This document shows positions 25,204-34,791 of a DNA stretch of 64,000 nt, one piece after another. Where the stretch lies: assembly GCA_029880325.1 (NCBI GenBank), contig JAOUOP010000016.1, forward strand, positions 1-64,000. The letters run 5' to 3'. Origin of the DNA: Myxococcales bacterium (lineage in GTDB: Bacteria > Myxococcota_A > Polyangia > Polyangiales > JAFGIB01). Made by a program: the position numbers and the translations under genes. Within the stretch, counting starts at the first letter, position 1. Every line of letters begins with the position of its first letter. Below the pieces are notes generated by a model. The model had not been told where the DNA came from, did no database searches, and saw nothing but the letters and a program-made list of their open reading frames with translations.

Positions 25204-26559
25204 ATGAAACGCACACCTGCGACTTCCAGCGCTGAGGTGATCGGTGTCGGTGTTTTGCACGCACTGGCACCATTTGCGGTCATGGCAGGAGCGGCCGGGT
25301 GGGGGACGGCTTGCGAGCTGAGCGACGATCATCCGCTCACCCAGGTCGGCACAGACGACTGTGTCCTGTGCCACCGCGCCGACTTCGAACGCGCGCTCGA
25401 GCCGCTGCACGTTCAACAGCTGCCCCTGAGCTGCGCCGATTGTCACGATCAGCAGAGCTGGGCGCCCGCCGCCGGCTCCGATCACGACAGCGTCTTTGTG
25501 TTGCGGGGTGCCCACCGGCAAGCGGGCTGCGGTGACTGCCATCAGAGCTTCGAGAGCGGTGAGACGCCCAGCGAGTGCATCGGCTGTCACCTGGCCGACT
25601 ACCAGGGCGCCAGCCAGCCGCCCCACGACGAGCTGCCCATCACATGCGGCGACTGTCACGACGAGACCGCGTTTTCGCCGGCGCGTTTTGACCATTGGTG
25701 GCCCCTGGAAGGCGCGCACGCGGCCACGTCCTGCAGCAGCTGCCACGTGGGCGATCCGCCCGTCTACGCAGGCACGCCCAGCGAGTGCATCGACTGTCAC
25801 CGCGCCGACTACGAGGGCGCGACCAACCCTTCACACGAGGGGTTTTCGACCGACTGCGCCAGCTGCCACCAGCCCACCGCCTGGAGCGGCGCGTCGGTGG
25901 GCCCCGGTCTCCAGCACGCCTGGCCCCTGCGCGGAGCCCACCAGGCGGCGGCTTGCACGGGCTGTCACCTGGGCGACCCGCCGGTCTACGCCGGCACGCC
26001 CACCCAGTGCATCGATTGCCACAAGAGCGATCGCGACGTCGCCCAGCCGCCCCACGCGGGGCTTTCGACCGACTGCGCCAGCTGCCACTCCGAGACGAGC
26101 TTCACTCCCAGTTCGTTCAGGCATCCCTGGACCCTGACCGGCGCGCACACCCGCGTCCAGTGCACCGCCTGCCATACGGGCACTACGCCCGACTACGCGG
26201 GCGCATCCAATCAATGCGTGAGCTGTCACCGGGCCGACTACGATCGGAGCCCCTATCCCGGCCACAGCGGCTTCTCCACCGACTGCACTTCCTGTCACAC
26301 CACCACGGCATGGAAGCCCGCCACCGGCGGTGGCCACCCCGACAGCAGCTTCCCGATCACGGGACGCCACAACTACGCCTGCATGGACTGCCACAACGCC
26401 GCCCTCGGCCCCAACAGCGGCGACAACACCGACTGCGTGGGCTGCCACGAGGGCGAACACAGCCGCTCGCGCATGGATGCCGAGCACGGCGACGTAAGCG
26501 GTTATCCGAGCGGATCGGCGCCGGCGAACTTCTGCCTCGATTGCCACCCGCGCGGATAG
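25204..26559 (+). CDS. 17-heme c-type cytochrome with internal repeats
   Basis: 451 residues from ATG 25204. An export signal precedes the first Cys (VLHALAPFAVMAGAAGWGTAC); the last part is a weak lipobox-like sequence, so it may be a lipoprotein. I count 17 CXXCH motifs. Three imperfect repeats of about 70 residues carry the pattern P-S-E-C-I-D-C-H-R-A-D-Y, then F-S-T-D-C-A-S-C-H, then a hydrophobic W-P-L-x-G-A-H and C-x-x-C-H-x-G-D-P-P-V-Y-A-G. The frame is open upstream to 24970 and other ATGs exist (25093), but only 25204 sits just before the hydrophobic signal. Divergent from the cytochrome b-like operon (188 bp between starts) and followed after 11 bp by the Fe-S flavoprotein. Confidence 0.87.
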   Translation: MKRTPATSSAEVIGVGVLHALAPFAVMAGAAGWGTACELSDDHPLTQVGTDDCVLCHRADFERALEPLHVQQLPLSCADCHDQQSWAPAAGSDHDSVFVLRGAHRQAGCGDCHQSFESGETPSECIGCHLADYQGASQPPHDELPITCGDCHDETAFSPARFDHWWPLEGAHAATSCSSCHVGDPPVYAGTPSECIDCHRADYEGATNPSHEGFSTDCASCHQPTAWSGASVGPGLQHAWPLRGAHQAAACTGCHLGDPPVYAGTPTQCIDCHKSDRDVAQPPHAGLSTDCASCHSETSFTPSSFRHPWTLTGAHTRVQCTACHTGTTPDYAGASNQCVSCHRADYDRSPYPGHSGFSTDCTSCHTTTAWKPATGGGHPDSSFPITGRHNYACMDCHNAALGPNSGDNTDCVGCHEGEHSRSRMDAEHGDVSGYPSGSAPANFCLDCHPRG

Positions 26560-26570
26560 GTTGCAGCGTC

Positions 26571-27908
26571 GTGGAGTCAAACCTCGTCCTGGTGGCCATC
26601 GTGGCCGTCTCGATCATCGGCTACCTGCTGTGGGAGCGCGCCGATCGCGCCCGCGAAAAAACCGCCGCGGCCGTGGTCGAGGACCTGGCGGAGATGGGTG
26701 AGCTGGTGGCCAGCAGCCTGAATCCCCGGGTCGATCCCGATCGCTGCATCGGCTCCGGTGCCTGCGTGCAGGGCTGTCCCGAAAAGATCGTGATCGCTCT
26801 GCTCGGCGGGCAAGCCAAGTTGGTCAATCCCCTCGGCTGCGTCGGCCACGGCGCCTGCGAGGCGGCCTGTCCCGTGGGCGCCATCGAGCTGGTCTACGGC
26901 ACGCTCACGCGAGGCGTGGAACTGCCGCGGGTGGACCCGAACTTTCAGTGCAACCAAAAGGGCGTCTACATCATCGGCGAGCTGGGCGGCATGGGCCTGA
27001 TCCGCAACGCCATCGAGCAGGGACAGAAGGCCGCCGAGCACGTAGTCAGCGGCAGTCCCGAGCTGGAGCAACCGCCGCGGCGCGGTACCGGCGACGCCCA
27101 CGATGCCATCGTCGTGGGCGCGGGGCCGGCCGGCATCGCCGCGACCCTGCGTTTGATGGAAGCGGGGCTCGACGTGCTTCTACTGGAGCGCGAGGGCTTC
27201 GGCGGCACCATCCTGCACTATCCGCGCGCCAAGCTCGTGATGACCGGCACCCTGGACATCCCGCTCTACGGCAAGGTCCGCAGGCGCACCATGCGCAAGG
27301 AAGAGCTGGTGGCATTGTGGCGGGACATCGGCGAGCGCACGCGGCCGCCGATGGTCCTGGGCGAACTGGTCGAGGCGCTCTCGCTCGAGCCCGACGGCAT
27401 GTGGCGCGTGTACAGCAGCGGTGGCGAGCGGCGCGCGGCCAACGTGATGTTGGCGCTCGGCGTGCGCGGCTCACCGCGCAAGCTCGAGGTGCCCGGCGAA
27501 GAGCAAGGCAAGGTGGTCTACGGCCTGCTCGAGCCCCAGGAATTCGCAGGGCGCCACGCGCTGGTGGTCGGCGGCGGCAACAGCGCCGTCGAGAGTGCGC
27601 TCGCCCTGGCCGACGCCGGCTGTTGCGCGAGCGTGACCTTGAGTTATCGCAAGGGGGCCTTTGCCCGCTGCCGCGGCGACAACCGCATGCGCATCGAGCA
27701 GGCCATCGACGCCGGGCGCGTGCGGGTCAGGCTCTCGACCGAAGTCGAAGAGATCGCCGAGGACACGGTACTGCTGCGCCACGCCGCCGACGGCCGCCAC
27801 GAACGCATCGCGAACGACGCCGTCATCGTGCAGATCGGCGGCACCCCGCCCGCGGCCCTGCTGCGCAGCTTCGGCGTCGAGATCGTGACCAAATTCGGCG
27901 AGGCTTGA
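26571..27908 (+). CDS. Membrane-anchored Fe-S/FAD pyridine-nucleotide oxidoreductase
   Basis: 445 residues from GTG 26571. One membrane helix (LVLVAIVAVSIIGYLLW) anchors it. Then come two ferredoxin-like motifs in which the usual second Cys is replaced: CIGSGACVQGCP (Ser) and CVGHGACEAACP (His). After a GELGGMGLIRNA segment there is a thioredoxin-reductase-like domain with FAD loop AIVVGAGPAGIAATLRLME and NAD(P)H loop ALVVGGGNSAVESALALAD. The Ser/His-substituted motifs recur in this protein family as I remember it, so clusters may still form with other ligands. It probably links NAD(P)H to the membrane cytochromes or to a periplasmic acceptor pathway (inference from its position behind the 17-heme gene). 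Confidence 0.8.
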   Translation: MESNLVLVAIVAVSIIGYLLWERADRAREKTAAAVVEDLAEMGELVASSLNPRVDPDRCIGSGACVQGCPEKIVIALLGGQAKLVNPLGCVGHGACEAACPVGAIELVYGTLTRGVELPRVDPNFQCNQKGVYIIGELGGMGLIRNAIEQGQKAAEHVVSGSPELEQPPRRGTGDAHDAIVVGAGPAGIAATLRLMEAGLDVLLLEREGFGGTILHYPRAKLVMTGTLDIPLYGKVRRRTMRKEELVALWRDIGERTRPPMVLGELVEALSLEPDGMWRVYSSGGERRAANVMLALGVRGSPRKLEVPGEEQGKVVYGLLEPQEFAGRHALVVGGGNSAVESALALADAGCCASVTLSYRKGAFARCRGDNRMRIEQAIDAGRVRVRLSTEVEEIAEDTVLLRHAADGRHERIANDAVIVQIGGTPPAALLRSFGVEIVTKFGEA

Positions 27909-28001
27909 GCGCGTTTTGGCGCGTTTCTTGCAATATCTCTCGCTGCCCAGGCTCCTGTGCCAAGCTGTGCCAGGAAGACCTGTGAATCGGGAGACGACAC
28001 C

Positions 28002-30299
28002 ATGAACAGCCTTCGGATGCTTTTCCTGAGCTGGCTACTTTTTCCCCTGGTGGCCTGCATCGGCGACGACTCCCACGCCACGTTGTCGGGCAGCGATGGG
28101 GGCGAGCCAGGGAGCGGCGGGCTTTCGGGTACCGCTGCGATGCCGGGCCAGCCCCAGCCAGGTGAAGCGCCCCAGGGAGGTGAGCCGGTCGCACTCACCC
28201 CCAGCAATGCCGACAGCGACGAACTGGCGCGCCTGGAGGGGCTTCTGGAGGAGGCTGAAAGCATCAGCGCCGCGGAGTTCCAGAGCCTCTACGCCGTGCC
28301 CCACGTCACCGATCTGGGCTACAGCCCGGCTGAGGCCCAAAACCTGGAGCTGATCCAGGCCTCGCCCCTTTCGCTCGAGCAAGCCGAACTCGACGGGCTC
28401 GAGCGCGATGGTTTCGTCATCAGCGCCCGCCAAAGCTTCCCCCACTTCGCCTACGGCTACCGCAGCATCTACGCCCAGGACCTGCCGGTCTACATCTCGG
28501 CCGACTCGATCCTCGACGCTGTCCACCGCAGCTACGACGACATCCTCAAGGCGGTCGAGGAAGAGGCCCTGATGGCCATCATCGGCGACATGCTCGCCGC
28601 CATGCACACAAACCTCGAGTCCGCTTCCCTCGATGCCAGCGTGGCTGCCGACCTGGACTTCTTCATCAGTGTCGCGCGCAACCTGCTGTCGGAGACGCCG
28701 TTGGCATCGACGGGATTTGCCGACGCCAGCGACGTCCGCACGTTCGTCGATGGGGCGCTCGCCGCCGACGGCTGGCAGGAGATCAGCCTTTTCGGGGTCC
28801 AGCGCGACGTGGACTTCTCGCAATTCAAGCCGCGGGGCCACTACACCGACTCCGTCGCCCTCGAGCGCTACTTCCGCGCCATGATGTGGCTCGGTCGCAT
28901 CGACTTCCGGCTGCTCGAAACCCAGTCGGACGGTTCCCAGATCTTCCACCGCCGCCAATTCGACGCGGTCATCGGCCTGCATTCGCTGATGGCCGGCGAG
29001 CCCATGGCCAACTGGAAGCTGGCCGACTCCGTCGTCGAAGCCTTCGTCGGTGAGAGCGACTACATGCGCCTCGACCACGTCGATGCCCTGCTCACCGACC
29101 TGGGCGTCGCGTCGCTCGAGCAAGCCGGAAGCCTCTCCGACGCCGAGATTTCGCAAACCCTCATCGACGGCGGCTACGGCGCCCAGCGCATCTCCAGCCA
29201 CATCATGATCAACGACCTGCGCGAGCCCGGCACGCTGCCCCTGAGCCGCAGCTTCGCCCTCTTCGGGCAGCGCTACGTGGTCGACTCCCACGTCTTTTCC
29301 AACCTCGTCTTCGACCGTGTCCAGGAGGGCAAGGTCAAGCGCATGATGCCCAACCCCCTCGACGTCGCCTTCGCCGCCCTGGGCAATGACCAGGCCGCGG
29401 CCTTGCTGGGCGAGGAGTTCGCGACTTACGGTTACGAGAGCGACCTGCACAGCATGCGCCTGCTGGTCGACGAGCACGGAAGCGACTACTTCCAGCAAAA
29501 CCTCTACAACATCTGGCTCGACTCCCTGCGCGCGCTGTCGCCGGATGCCGGCGTGGCCGACCCCGCTGCCGCCGGCATGCCCCGGGTCACGGCAACCGAG
29601 CCCTGGGGCCGGCGCATCCTCAACACCCAGCTGGCCTCCTGGGCCCAGCTGCGCCACGACACGGTTCTCTACGTCAAGCAGAGCTACAGCGGCGGCATCG
29701 CCTGCGAGTTCCCCGACGCCTATGTCGACCCCTATCCGCGCTTCTACGCTTCCCTCGGGGCCTATGCGGACAAGGGGCTCGAGGTGGCCGAGCTGCTGCA
29801 GCCTTTGGCCTCGGACACGGCCCCGCGGGTGCGCGACTACTTCATGGAAATGCAGGCCGTGGTCGCCATCCTCGCCGAGATGGCGGAGTACCAGCGCGCC
29901 GGCACGCCCTTCACCGACGCCCACATGGCCTTCATCAACGACGCCGTCGTCGATGCAGCACAGGGCTGCGGTTGGCCCGTCGTCTACTCGGGGTGGTATG
30001 CGCGTCTGCTCTTCGACCTGGCGCCCGAGTACGACCCCACCATCGCCGACGTTCACTCCCAGCCCACCGACGAAGCGGGCAACGAAGTCGGCCGCGTGCT
30101 CCACGTGGGCACTGGCATGGCGCGCCTGATGGTGGTCACCGCCGACACCTGCAACGGTCCACGCGCCTATGCGGGCCTGGCCTCCTCGTACTACGAGAAG
30201 GTCACCGAAGACTGGCAGCGGTTGACGGACGAGGAGTGGGCCACGGAGGTCGACAGCATGGCGGGGGTGCCGTGGATGGCCGACCTGGTGGTGCCGTAA
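28002..30299 (+). CDS. DUF3160 lipoprotein
   Basis: 765 residues. ATG 28002 is preceded by GGGAGA 7 bp upstream. The signal peptide ends in a lipobox (LLFPLVAC), so it is lipid-anchored and envelope-located. After a Gly/Ser/Pro-rich linker (to about residue 70) the domain matches DUF3160, including RGHYTDS, LERYFRAMMWLGRIDFRL and the C-terminal RVLHVGTGMARLMVV and SSYYEKVTEDWQRLTDEEWA. The function of DUF3160 is not known to me. The gene stands alone, 93 bp after the Fe-S flavoprotein and convergent with comEC (stops adjacent). Confidence 0.82.
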   Translation: MNSLRMLFLSWLLFPLVACIGDDSHATLSGSDGGEPGSGGLSGTAAMPGQPQPGEAPQGGEPVALTPSNADSDELARLEGLLEEAESISAAEFQSLYAVPHVTDLGYSPAEAQNLELIQASPLSLEQAELDGLERDGFVISARQSFPHFAYGYRSIYAQDLPVYISADSILDAVHRSYDDILKAVEEEALMAIIGDMLAAMHTNLESASLDASVAADLDFFISVARNLLSETPLASTGFADASDVRTFVDGALAADGWQEISLFGVQRDVDFSQFKPRGHYTDSVALERYFRAMMWLGRIDFRLLETQSDGSQIFHRRQFDAVIGLHSLMAGEPMANWKLADSVVEAFVGESDYMRLDHVDALLTDLGVASLEQAGSLSDAEISQTLIDGGYGAQRISSHIMINDLREPGTLPLSRSFALFGQRYVVDSHVFSNLVFDRVQEGKVKRMMPNPLDVAFAALGNDQAAALLGEEFATYGYESDLHSMRLLVDEHGSDYFQQNLYNIWLDSLRALSPDAGVADPAAAGMPRVTATEPWGRRILNTQLASWAQLRHDTVLYVKQSYSGGIACEFPDAYVDPYPRFYASLGAYADKGLEVAELLQPLASDTAPRVRDYFMEMQAVVAILAEMAEYQRAGTPFTDAHMAFINDAVVDAAQGCGWPVVYSGWYARLLFDLAPEYDPTIADVHSQPTDEAGNEVGRVLHVGTGMARLMVVTADTCNGPRAYAGLASSYYEKVTEDWQRLTDEEWATEVDSMAGVPWMADLVVP

Positions 30300-32723
30300 T
30301 CAAGGCCAGCGCCGCACCACCCCCGACCAGCTCCTGAGTTCCATCCCGCGCCCGTCGCTGCGCCACTCGACGCCCCCGCTGTCAGCCAGGTTCAGCACCT
30401 CGGGCACCTTGGCGAGCAGCCGCTCGTGCACCTGGGCATGCGGATGGCCGAAGCGGTTGCCGGCGCCGGCGCTGATGATGGCGATGCGCGGATGCACCGC
30501 TGCGAGAAACGGAGCGGTGGTCGAGGTGCGCGAGCCGTGGTGACCGACTTTGAGCAGGTCGGCGGCGAGTGGCAGGCCGCGCTCGAGCATCACCGCCTCG
30601 GCGTGTCGCTCGGCGTCGCCGGCGAAGAGCATGCTGCGTTTGCCGTACACGACGCGCAGCACCAGGGAGTTGTCGTTGGCATCATGGCCCGAGTCGTAGC
30701 CCGGGCACGGCGCCAGCACCTCGACGCGGGCGCCGCCGGCTTTCAGCGGGCGGTCGCAGAGGGTGTCGGGTTTGCGAATGCGCACCCCGAGCCCGCGCGC
30801 GCGGGCTAGCAGCTCGCTGGCTTCGGCGGCGGTGGGGCTGAGGTCGACTTCGTTTTCCGCCTGGCCGCTGTCCCAGAGTTCGCCGATGGCGATGCCGGCG
30901 TCCATCAGAGCCGCGAGGCCGCCGTAGTGGTCGGGGTGGGGGTGGCTGAGCACGGCGATGTCCACGCGCTCGCGCCGGCGGGCCTCGAGCAGGGGTAAGA
31001 GCGCCCGGGCGCCGGGGTCGGGGCCGCCGCCCGGATTGCCGCCAGCGTCGACCAGCATCAGGCGACCGTCGGGCAGGTCGACCAGGGCCGCATCGCCCTG
31101 ACCCACGTCGACGAAGGTGGCGCGCAGGATTCCCTCGGGCCGCTCGCGGGCGCGCAACCACAGCTCGAGGCCGCCCAGCGCCAGGCAGGCCAAAAGCAGC
31201 AGCGCAAGCCGCGCCCGCAGTCCGCGCACCCACAGAAGCGTCGCCACCGCCACGACCAGTGTCAGCCCCTGGGCGAGATCCGGCACCGGCCAGGTGATCG
31301 CGGGCAAGAGCTCGGCGAAGAGCGCGCAGGCGTTGATGAAGGCGTCCGAGAGCAGCGAAAGGGGGAGGGCGGTGGGCGGTGTCCAGGGCAGCACGGTTGC
31401 CAGCAGGGCGTGCAGGGCCGCCAGCGGTAGCAGCAAAAGCGAGCCGATGGGCAAGAGCACGACATTGGCCAGCACGCCCACAACCGGCAGTTGACCGAAG
31501 CACCACAGCACGATGGGCGCCGTCGCCAGCGTGGTTTGCAGGCTGACGCGCAGGGCGCTCTGTAACCAACTACCCAGGTCGTCGCCGCTGTCGCGCACGG
31601 CGGCGATCACGGCCGCGGTGGCCACGATCGACAGGAGAAAGCCCGGCTCGGTGGCCCGCTGGGGCTCGACTGCGCTGAGCGTGAGCACGGCGGCGCAGGC
31701 CACCGAGGCGGCGTGGGGGCGGCGCCCGCCGGCGTGCAGGCCGAAGGCGATGGCGGCGGTGATGGCGGCGCGATAGGCGCTCGAGGCGCCGCCGGCGAAG
31801 TTCGCGAAGAGCAGGGCCGCGGCGATGCCCAGGGCGCTGGCCACCCGCGCCACGTCCACGCGCAAGGCGAGCGCTGGCCACAGCGCGAGTGCCTGGCGCA
31901 GCAGCATCACGAAAAGCCCCACCAGGATCGCCACGTGCAGCCCCGAGACCGCCAGCACATGGCTCAGGCCCGCCTCGCGCACCCGGGCCCGGTCCTCGGC
32001 GGCCACCGCGTCGCCGTCGCCCACCACAAGTGCGCGTGCCAGGCCGGCGGCCCGCGGCGGCAGGCTGCGGGAAAGGGCGCGGCGCACCCGGCGCCTGAGG
32101 GCATCGGTCAGGCCCGTGACCGGTGCCGCCTGCAGCACGCGGGCGGCTTCGGGCCCGGCCAGATAGGCGCGACCGGTCACGGGGCGCACCTCCGGCAGCG
32201 GCGGATGGGGCGTGGGGTTGCGGAAGGGCAGCTCGGGGCGAATTCGGGCCAGAAGCCGCAGACGGGCGCCGGCCTGCAGCGGCACGGGGCCCGCGCGCAA
32301 GCGGGTGCCGCGGGGGATCTCGGCACCGTCGCTGAGGCGCCTGCCGTTCAGCACGCGCACCACGGCACTGCCGCCGTGGACGCCGACCCGGGCTCGCTCG
32401 ACCTCCACTTCCATGCGCGCCATGCCGGCAGGGGGCAGGGGCGGCCCGCTGGGAGTCCGGGGCCCGGCGGCGAAGCCGGCCACCACCGAAAGCCCCGCGG
32501 CGACCACTCCGGGCCACGACTGTCGCAGCGGGCGCGCCGGGTCGGCGCTGCGCGCGAAGCCCCAGACCGCCAGCGCGATACCCCCCGCCAGCGAGGCCAA
32601 GGCCAGACTCGGCTGCCAGGGCAGGGCATCCGCCGACGACGGGAGGGCGCTCGCCCCCGCGCAAAATAGCCCCAGGAGCCAGCCCACGGTCGCGGGCAAG
32701 AGGGTCGGTATCTGCGGTCCCAT
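30300..32723 (-). CDS. comEC: ComEC/Rec2-type DNA uptake channel
   Basis: 807 residues. The N-terminal part has several membrane segments and an OB-like DUF4131 region. The competence domain follows with the signature LSHVLAVSGLHVAILVGLF and about eight further helices. The C-terminal metallo-beta-lactamase domain (about residue 540 on) shows FVDVGQGDAALVD, the metal-binding LSHPHPDHYGGL, and LLKVGHHGSRTSTT. Together these are the full ComEC layout: a channel that brings one DNA strand into the cytoplasm during natural transformation, with a probable nuclease domain. No comEA or pilus genes are nearby. Divergent from the MerR-isc operon with 187 bp between starts. Confidence 0.92.
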   Translation of the reverse strand: MGPQIPTLLPATVGWLLGLFCAGASALPSSADALPWQPSLALASLAGGIALAVWGFARSADPARPLRQSWPGVVAAGLSVVAGFAAGPRTPSGPPLPPAGMARMEVEVERARVGVHGGSAVVRVLNGRRLSDGAEIPRGTRLRAGPVPLQAGARLRLLARIRPELPFRNPTPHPPLPEVRPVTGRAYLAGPEAARVLQAAPVTGLTDALRRRVRRALSRSLPPRAAGLARALVVGDGDAVAAEDRARVREAGLSHVLAVSGLHVAILVGLFVMLLRQALALWPALALRVDVARVASALGIAAALLFANFAGGASSAYRAAITAAIAFGLHAGGRRPHAASVACAAVLTLSAVEPQRATEPGFLLSIVATAAVIAAVRDSGDDLGSWLQSALRVSLQTTLATAPIVLWCFGQLPVVGVLANVVLLPIGSLLLLPLAALHALLATVLPWTPPTALPLSLLSDAFINACALFAELLPAITWPVPDLAQGLTLVVAVATLLWVRGLRARLALLLLACLALGGLELWLRARERPEGILRATFVDVGQGDAALVDLPDGRLMLVDAGGNPGGGPDPGARALLPLLEARRRERVDIAVLSHPHPDHYGGLAALMDAGIAIGELWDSGQAENEVDLSPTAAEASELLARARGLGVRIRKPDTLCDRPLKAGGARVEVLAPCPGYDSGHDANDNSLVLRVVYGKRSMLFAGDAERHAEAVMLERGLPLAADLLKVGHHGSRTSTTAPFLAAVHPRIAIISAGAGNRFGHPHAQVHERLLAKVPEVLNLADSGGVEWRSDGRGMELRSWSGVVRRWP

Positions 32724-32818
32724 GTTGGAAGGCCGTCTTGCATCCGCCGTGCCAGGATCGATGCCTCGAAATCATTGAGAAATTCGGGCGCACGGGGTGG
32801 CGGCCGCCGGCGGCGCGC

Positions 32819-32847
32819 TTGACACCGCCAGGGTCGGGGCCTAGAGT
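32819..32847 (+). promoter_or_regulatory. Sigma70-type promoter of the merR-isc operon
   Basis: A perfect -35 TTGACA (32819-32824) is followed after 17 bp by TAGAGT (32842-32847) as -10. A start near 32854 is expected. The 17-bp spacing is ordinary, unlike the 19-20 bp of classical MerR-activated promoters, and the likely operator lies downstream of the start, which suggests repression. Confidence 0.65.
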
Positions 32848-32858
32848 TTCAAAGTATG

Positions 32859-32880
32859 ACCCTCACGTGAACGTAAGGGT
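32859..32880. promoter_or_regulatory. 22-bp palindromic operator candidate upstream of the MerR-type gene
   Basis: Symmetric half-sites ACCCT-n-ACGT and ACGT-n-AGGGT make a near-perfect dyad. It begins about 12 bp after the -10 box and ends 30 bp before the MerR-type start codon. The MerR-type protein encoded next is the natural candidate to bind it. Confidence 0.6.
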
Positions 32881-32910
32881 TTGGGTTTTCGAGACCCACT
32901 GCAAAACACC

Positions 32911-33483
32911 ATGCCCACCCAGCTCCCGATCCTCCAGGATGGCCCCCACGGCGCGGCTCCTACCCGCGAGGAGCGGGTGCGCCTGTCGCCCCTGGTCGAC
33001 AACAGGCCCCTGGTGGACAAGCCCCTGAAGGTGGGCGAGTTGGCCAAGATCTCGGGCAAGACCGTGCGCGCCCTGCACCTCTACGAGGAGATGGGGCTTT
33101 TGGTGCCGGCCGAACGCAGCAAGGGTCGCTATCGCCTCTACGACGCCGACTCGGTCACCCGCGTGCGCTGGATCGGCAAGCTGCAGGAGATGGGCTTTTC
33201 GCTGCAGGAGATCCGCACCATGTCCGAGCAGTGGGAGGGCAGCGGCTCGGCGCCCCATGCGATGGCGAAGGTGCAGGCCCTCTTCGACCAAAAGCTGCGC
33301 GAGACCCGCGAGCAAATCGCGCGCCTGCGCACGCTGGAGGGCGAGCTGCAGGCGAGCCTTCGTTATCTGTGCACCTGCCCCACCTGCGACCCCAACCAGT
33401 TGATCGAAGCTTGTTCGAGCTGCGACCAGCACGACGGCAAGCAACAGCCGCCCGAGCTGGTGGCCGGCTTCACGGCCCACTGA
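32911..33483 (+). CDS. MerR-family regulator with C-terminal Cys cluster, first gene of the isc operon
   Basis: 190 residues from ATG 32911. After a 38-residue tail comes the MerR winged helix (LKVGELAKISGKTVRALHLY, EEMGLLVPAERSKGRYRLYD), then the dimer helix (about 118-150). The C-terminus has five cysteines at 154, 156, 159, 168 and 171 (CTCPTC, then ACSSC), a C-x-C-x2-C-x8-C-x2-C set. SoxR, another MerR protein, binds a [2Fe-2S] cluster through four C-terminal cysteines with different spacing. iscS follows 39 bp downstream. Lying where IscR is usual, it may sense Fe-S status or metal and control the operon; that is inference. Cysteines could instead bind zinc or another metal. Confidence 0.82.
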   Translation: MPTQLPILQDGPHGAAPTREERVRLSPLVDNRPLVDKPLKVGELAKISGKTVRALHLYEEMGLLVPAERSKGRYRLYDADSVTRVRWIGKLQEMGFSLQEIRTMSEQWEGSGSAPHAMAKVQALFDQKLRETREQIARLRTLEGELQASLRYLCTCPTCDPNQLIEACSSCDQHDGKQQPPELVAGFTAH

Positions 33484-33522
33484 CGGGCCCCTGCGACCCG
33501 CCCCGACGAAGACCACCCAACC

Positions 33523-34749
33523 ATGGCCATCGAACTCCCCATCTACATGGATAACGCCGCCACCACGCCGGTCGACCCGCGCGTGCTCGAGGCGATGCTG
33601 CCCTATTTCACCCAGAAGTTCGGCAACGCCGCCAGCCGCAGCCATCGCTTCGGTTGGGAAGCCGAAGAAGCGGTCGACTACGCTCGCGTGCAAGTCGCCA
33701 AGCTGATCGGCGCCGCCAGCGAAAAGGAAATCGTCTTCACCTCGGGCGCCACCGAGAGCGATAACCTGGCCATTAAGGGCGTGGCGCACTTCTATCAAAA
33801 GAAGGGCAACCACATCATTACCTGCAAGACCGAGCACAAGGCCGTGCTCGACCCCTGCAAGCGGCTCGAGCGCCAGGGCTTCGAGGTCACCTATCTCACG
33901 CCCGCCAAGGACGGCCGGGTCAGCGCCGAAGACGTGCGCGCCGCCATCACCGACAAGACCATCCTGGTCAGCCTGATGCTGGTCAACAACGAGATCGGCT
34001 CCATGCACCCCATCGCCGAAATCGGCGAGGTCACGCGCGAGGCCGGTGTGTTGCTTCACTGCGACGCGGTCCAGGGCGTGGGCAAGGTCGACTTCGATGT
34101 CGAACGCTTCAAGGTCGACCTCTGCAGCATTTCGGCCCACAAGATGTACGGCCCCAAGGGCGTCGGTGCCCTTTACGTGCGGCGCAGTAAGCCCCGCGTG
34201 CGTCTGGTGGCCGAGATGGACGGAGGCGGCCACGAACGCGGCATGCGTTCGGGCACCCTCAACGTTCCCGGCATCGTCGGCTTCGGCAAGGCCTGCGAAA
34301 TCGCGGTATCCGAGTGGCGCGCTGACGCCGAACGCCTGCACGCCCTGCGTGAGCGCCTGCTCGGGCGCATCCGCGGCAGCCTCGAAGAGGTGCACCTCAA
34401 TGGCGCCGAGCTACCCCACGCCGTCCCGGGCATCGTCAACCTCAGCTTCGCCTTCGTGGAGGGCGAGGCCATGATGATGGCGATCAAGGACGTGGCGGTC
34501 TCGTCGGGCAGCGCCTGCACCAGCGCCAGCCTGGAGCCGAGCTACGTACTGCGCGCCCTGGGCGTGAACGAAGAAATGGCCCACAGCTCGATCCGTTTCG
34601 GGCTGGGCCGCTTCACCACCGAGGAAGAAGTGGATTACGTCGGGGACCTGGTGGTCTCCGAGGTGGAGCGACTGCGCGAAATGTCGCCCCTGTACGAGAT
34701 GTACAAGGAGGGCGTGGACCTGTCGTCCATCGAGTGGCAGGCCCACTGA
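33523..34749 (+). CDS. iscS: Cysteine desulfurase IscS
   Basis: 408 residues, class V aminotransferase fold. It starts [15 protein letters not shown]. The PLP lysine is in [17 protein letters not shown]. The active-site loop [20 protein letters not shown] is essentially that of E. coli IscS, with the persulfide-carrying Cys. It takes sulfur from cysteine and passes it to the scaffold IscU encoded next (42 bp downstream). Length equals the usual 404-408. The isc order iscS-iscU-iscA-hscB-hscA-fdx is conserved, and all six genes are tightly spaced. Confidence 0.96.
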   Translation: MAIELPIYMDNAATTPVDPRVLEAMLPYFTQKFGNAASRSHRFGWEAEEAVDYARVQVAKLIGAASEKEIVFTSGATESDNLAIKGVAHFYQKKGNHIITCKTEHKAVLDPCKRLERQGFEVTYLTPAKDGRVSAEDVRAAITDKTILVSLMLVNNEIGSMHPIAEIGEVTREAGVLLHCDAVQGVGKVDFDVERFKVDLCSISAHKMYGPKGVGALYVRRSKPRVRLVAEMDGGGHERGMRSGTLNVPGIVGFGKACEIAVSEWRADAERLHALRERLLGRIRGSLEEVHLNGAELPHAVPGIVNLSFAFVEGEAMMMAIKDVAVSSGSACTSASLEPSYVLRALGVNEEMAHSSIRFGLGRFTTEEEVDYVGDLVVSEVERLREMSPLYEMYKEGVDLSSIEWQAH

Positions 34750-34791
34750 GCCCGATCCCCAACCGACGTTCGCCGCGAGTGAGAAACAGCC

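Noticed and set aside
25700..26300. Regularly repeated DNA that could look like a CRISPR or tandem array
   Set aside because: The repeats are codon-level repeats of heme modules within one long frame; unit length varies and there are no spacers.
25695..26570. Long plus-strand frame in front of the Fe-S flavoprotein, suggesting a 737-residue fusion
   Set aside because: The upstream part is the shifted reading of the 17-heme cytochrome; the protein makes sense only from GTG 26571.
28035..30104. 689-codon minus-strand open frame opposite the DUF3160 gene
   Set aside because: It is the mirror reading of a GC-rich gene: no signal, no motif, no ribosome binding site.
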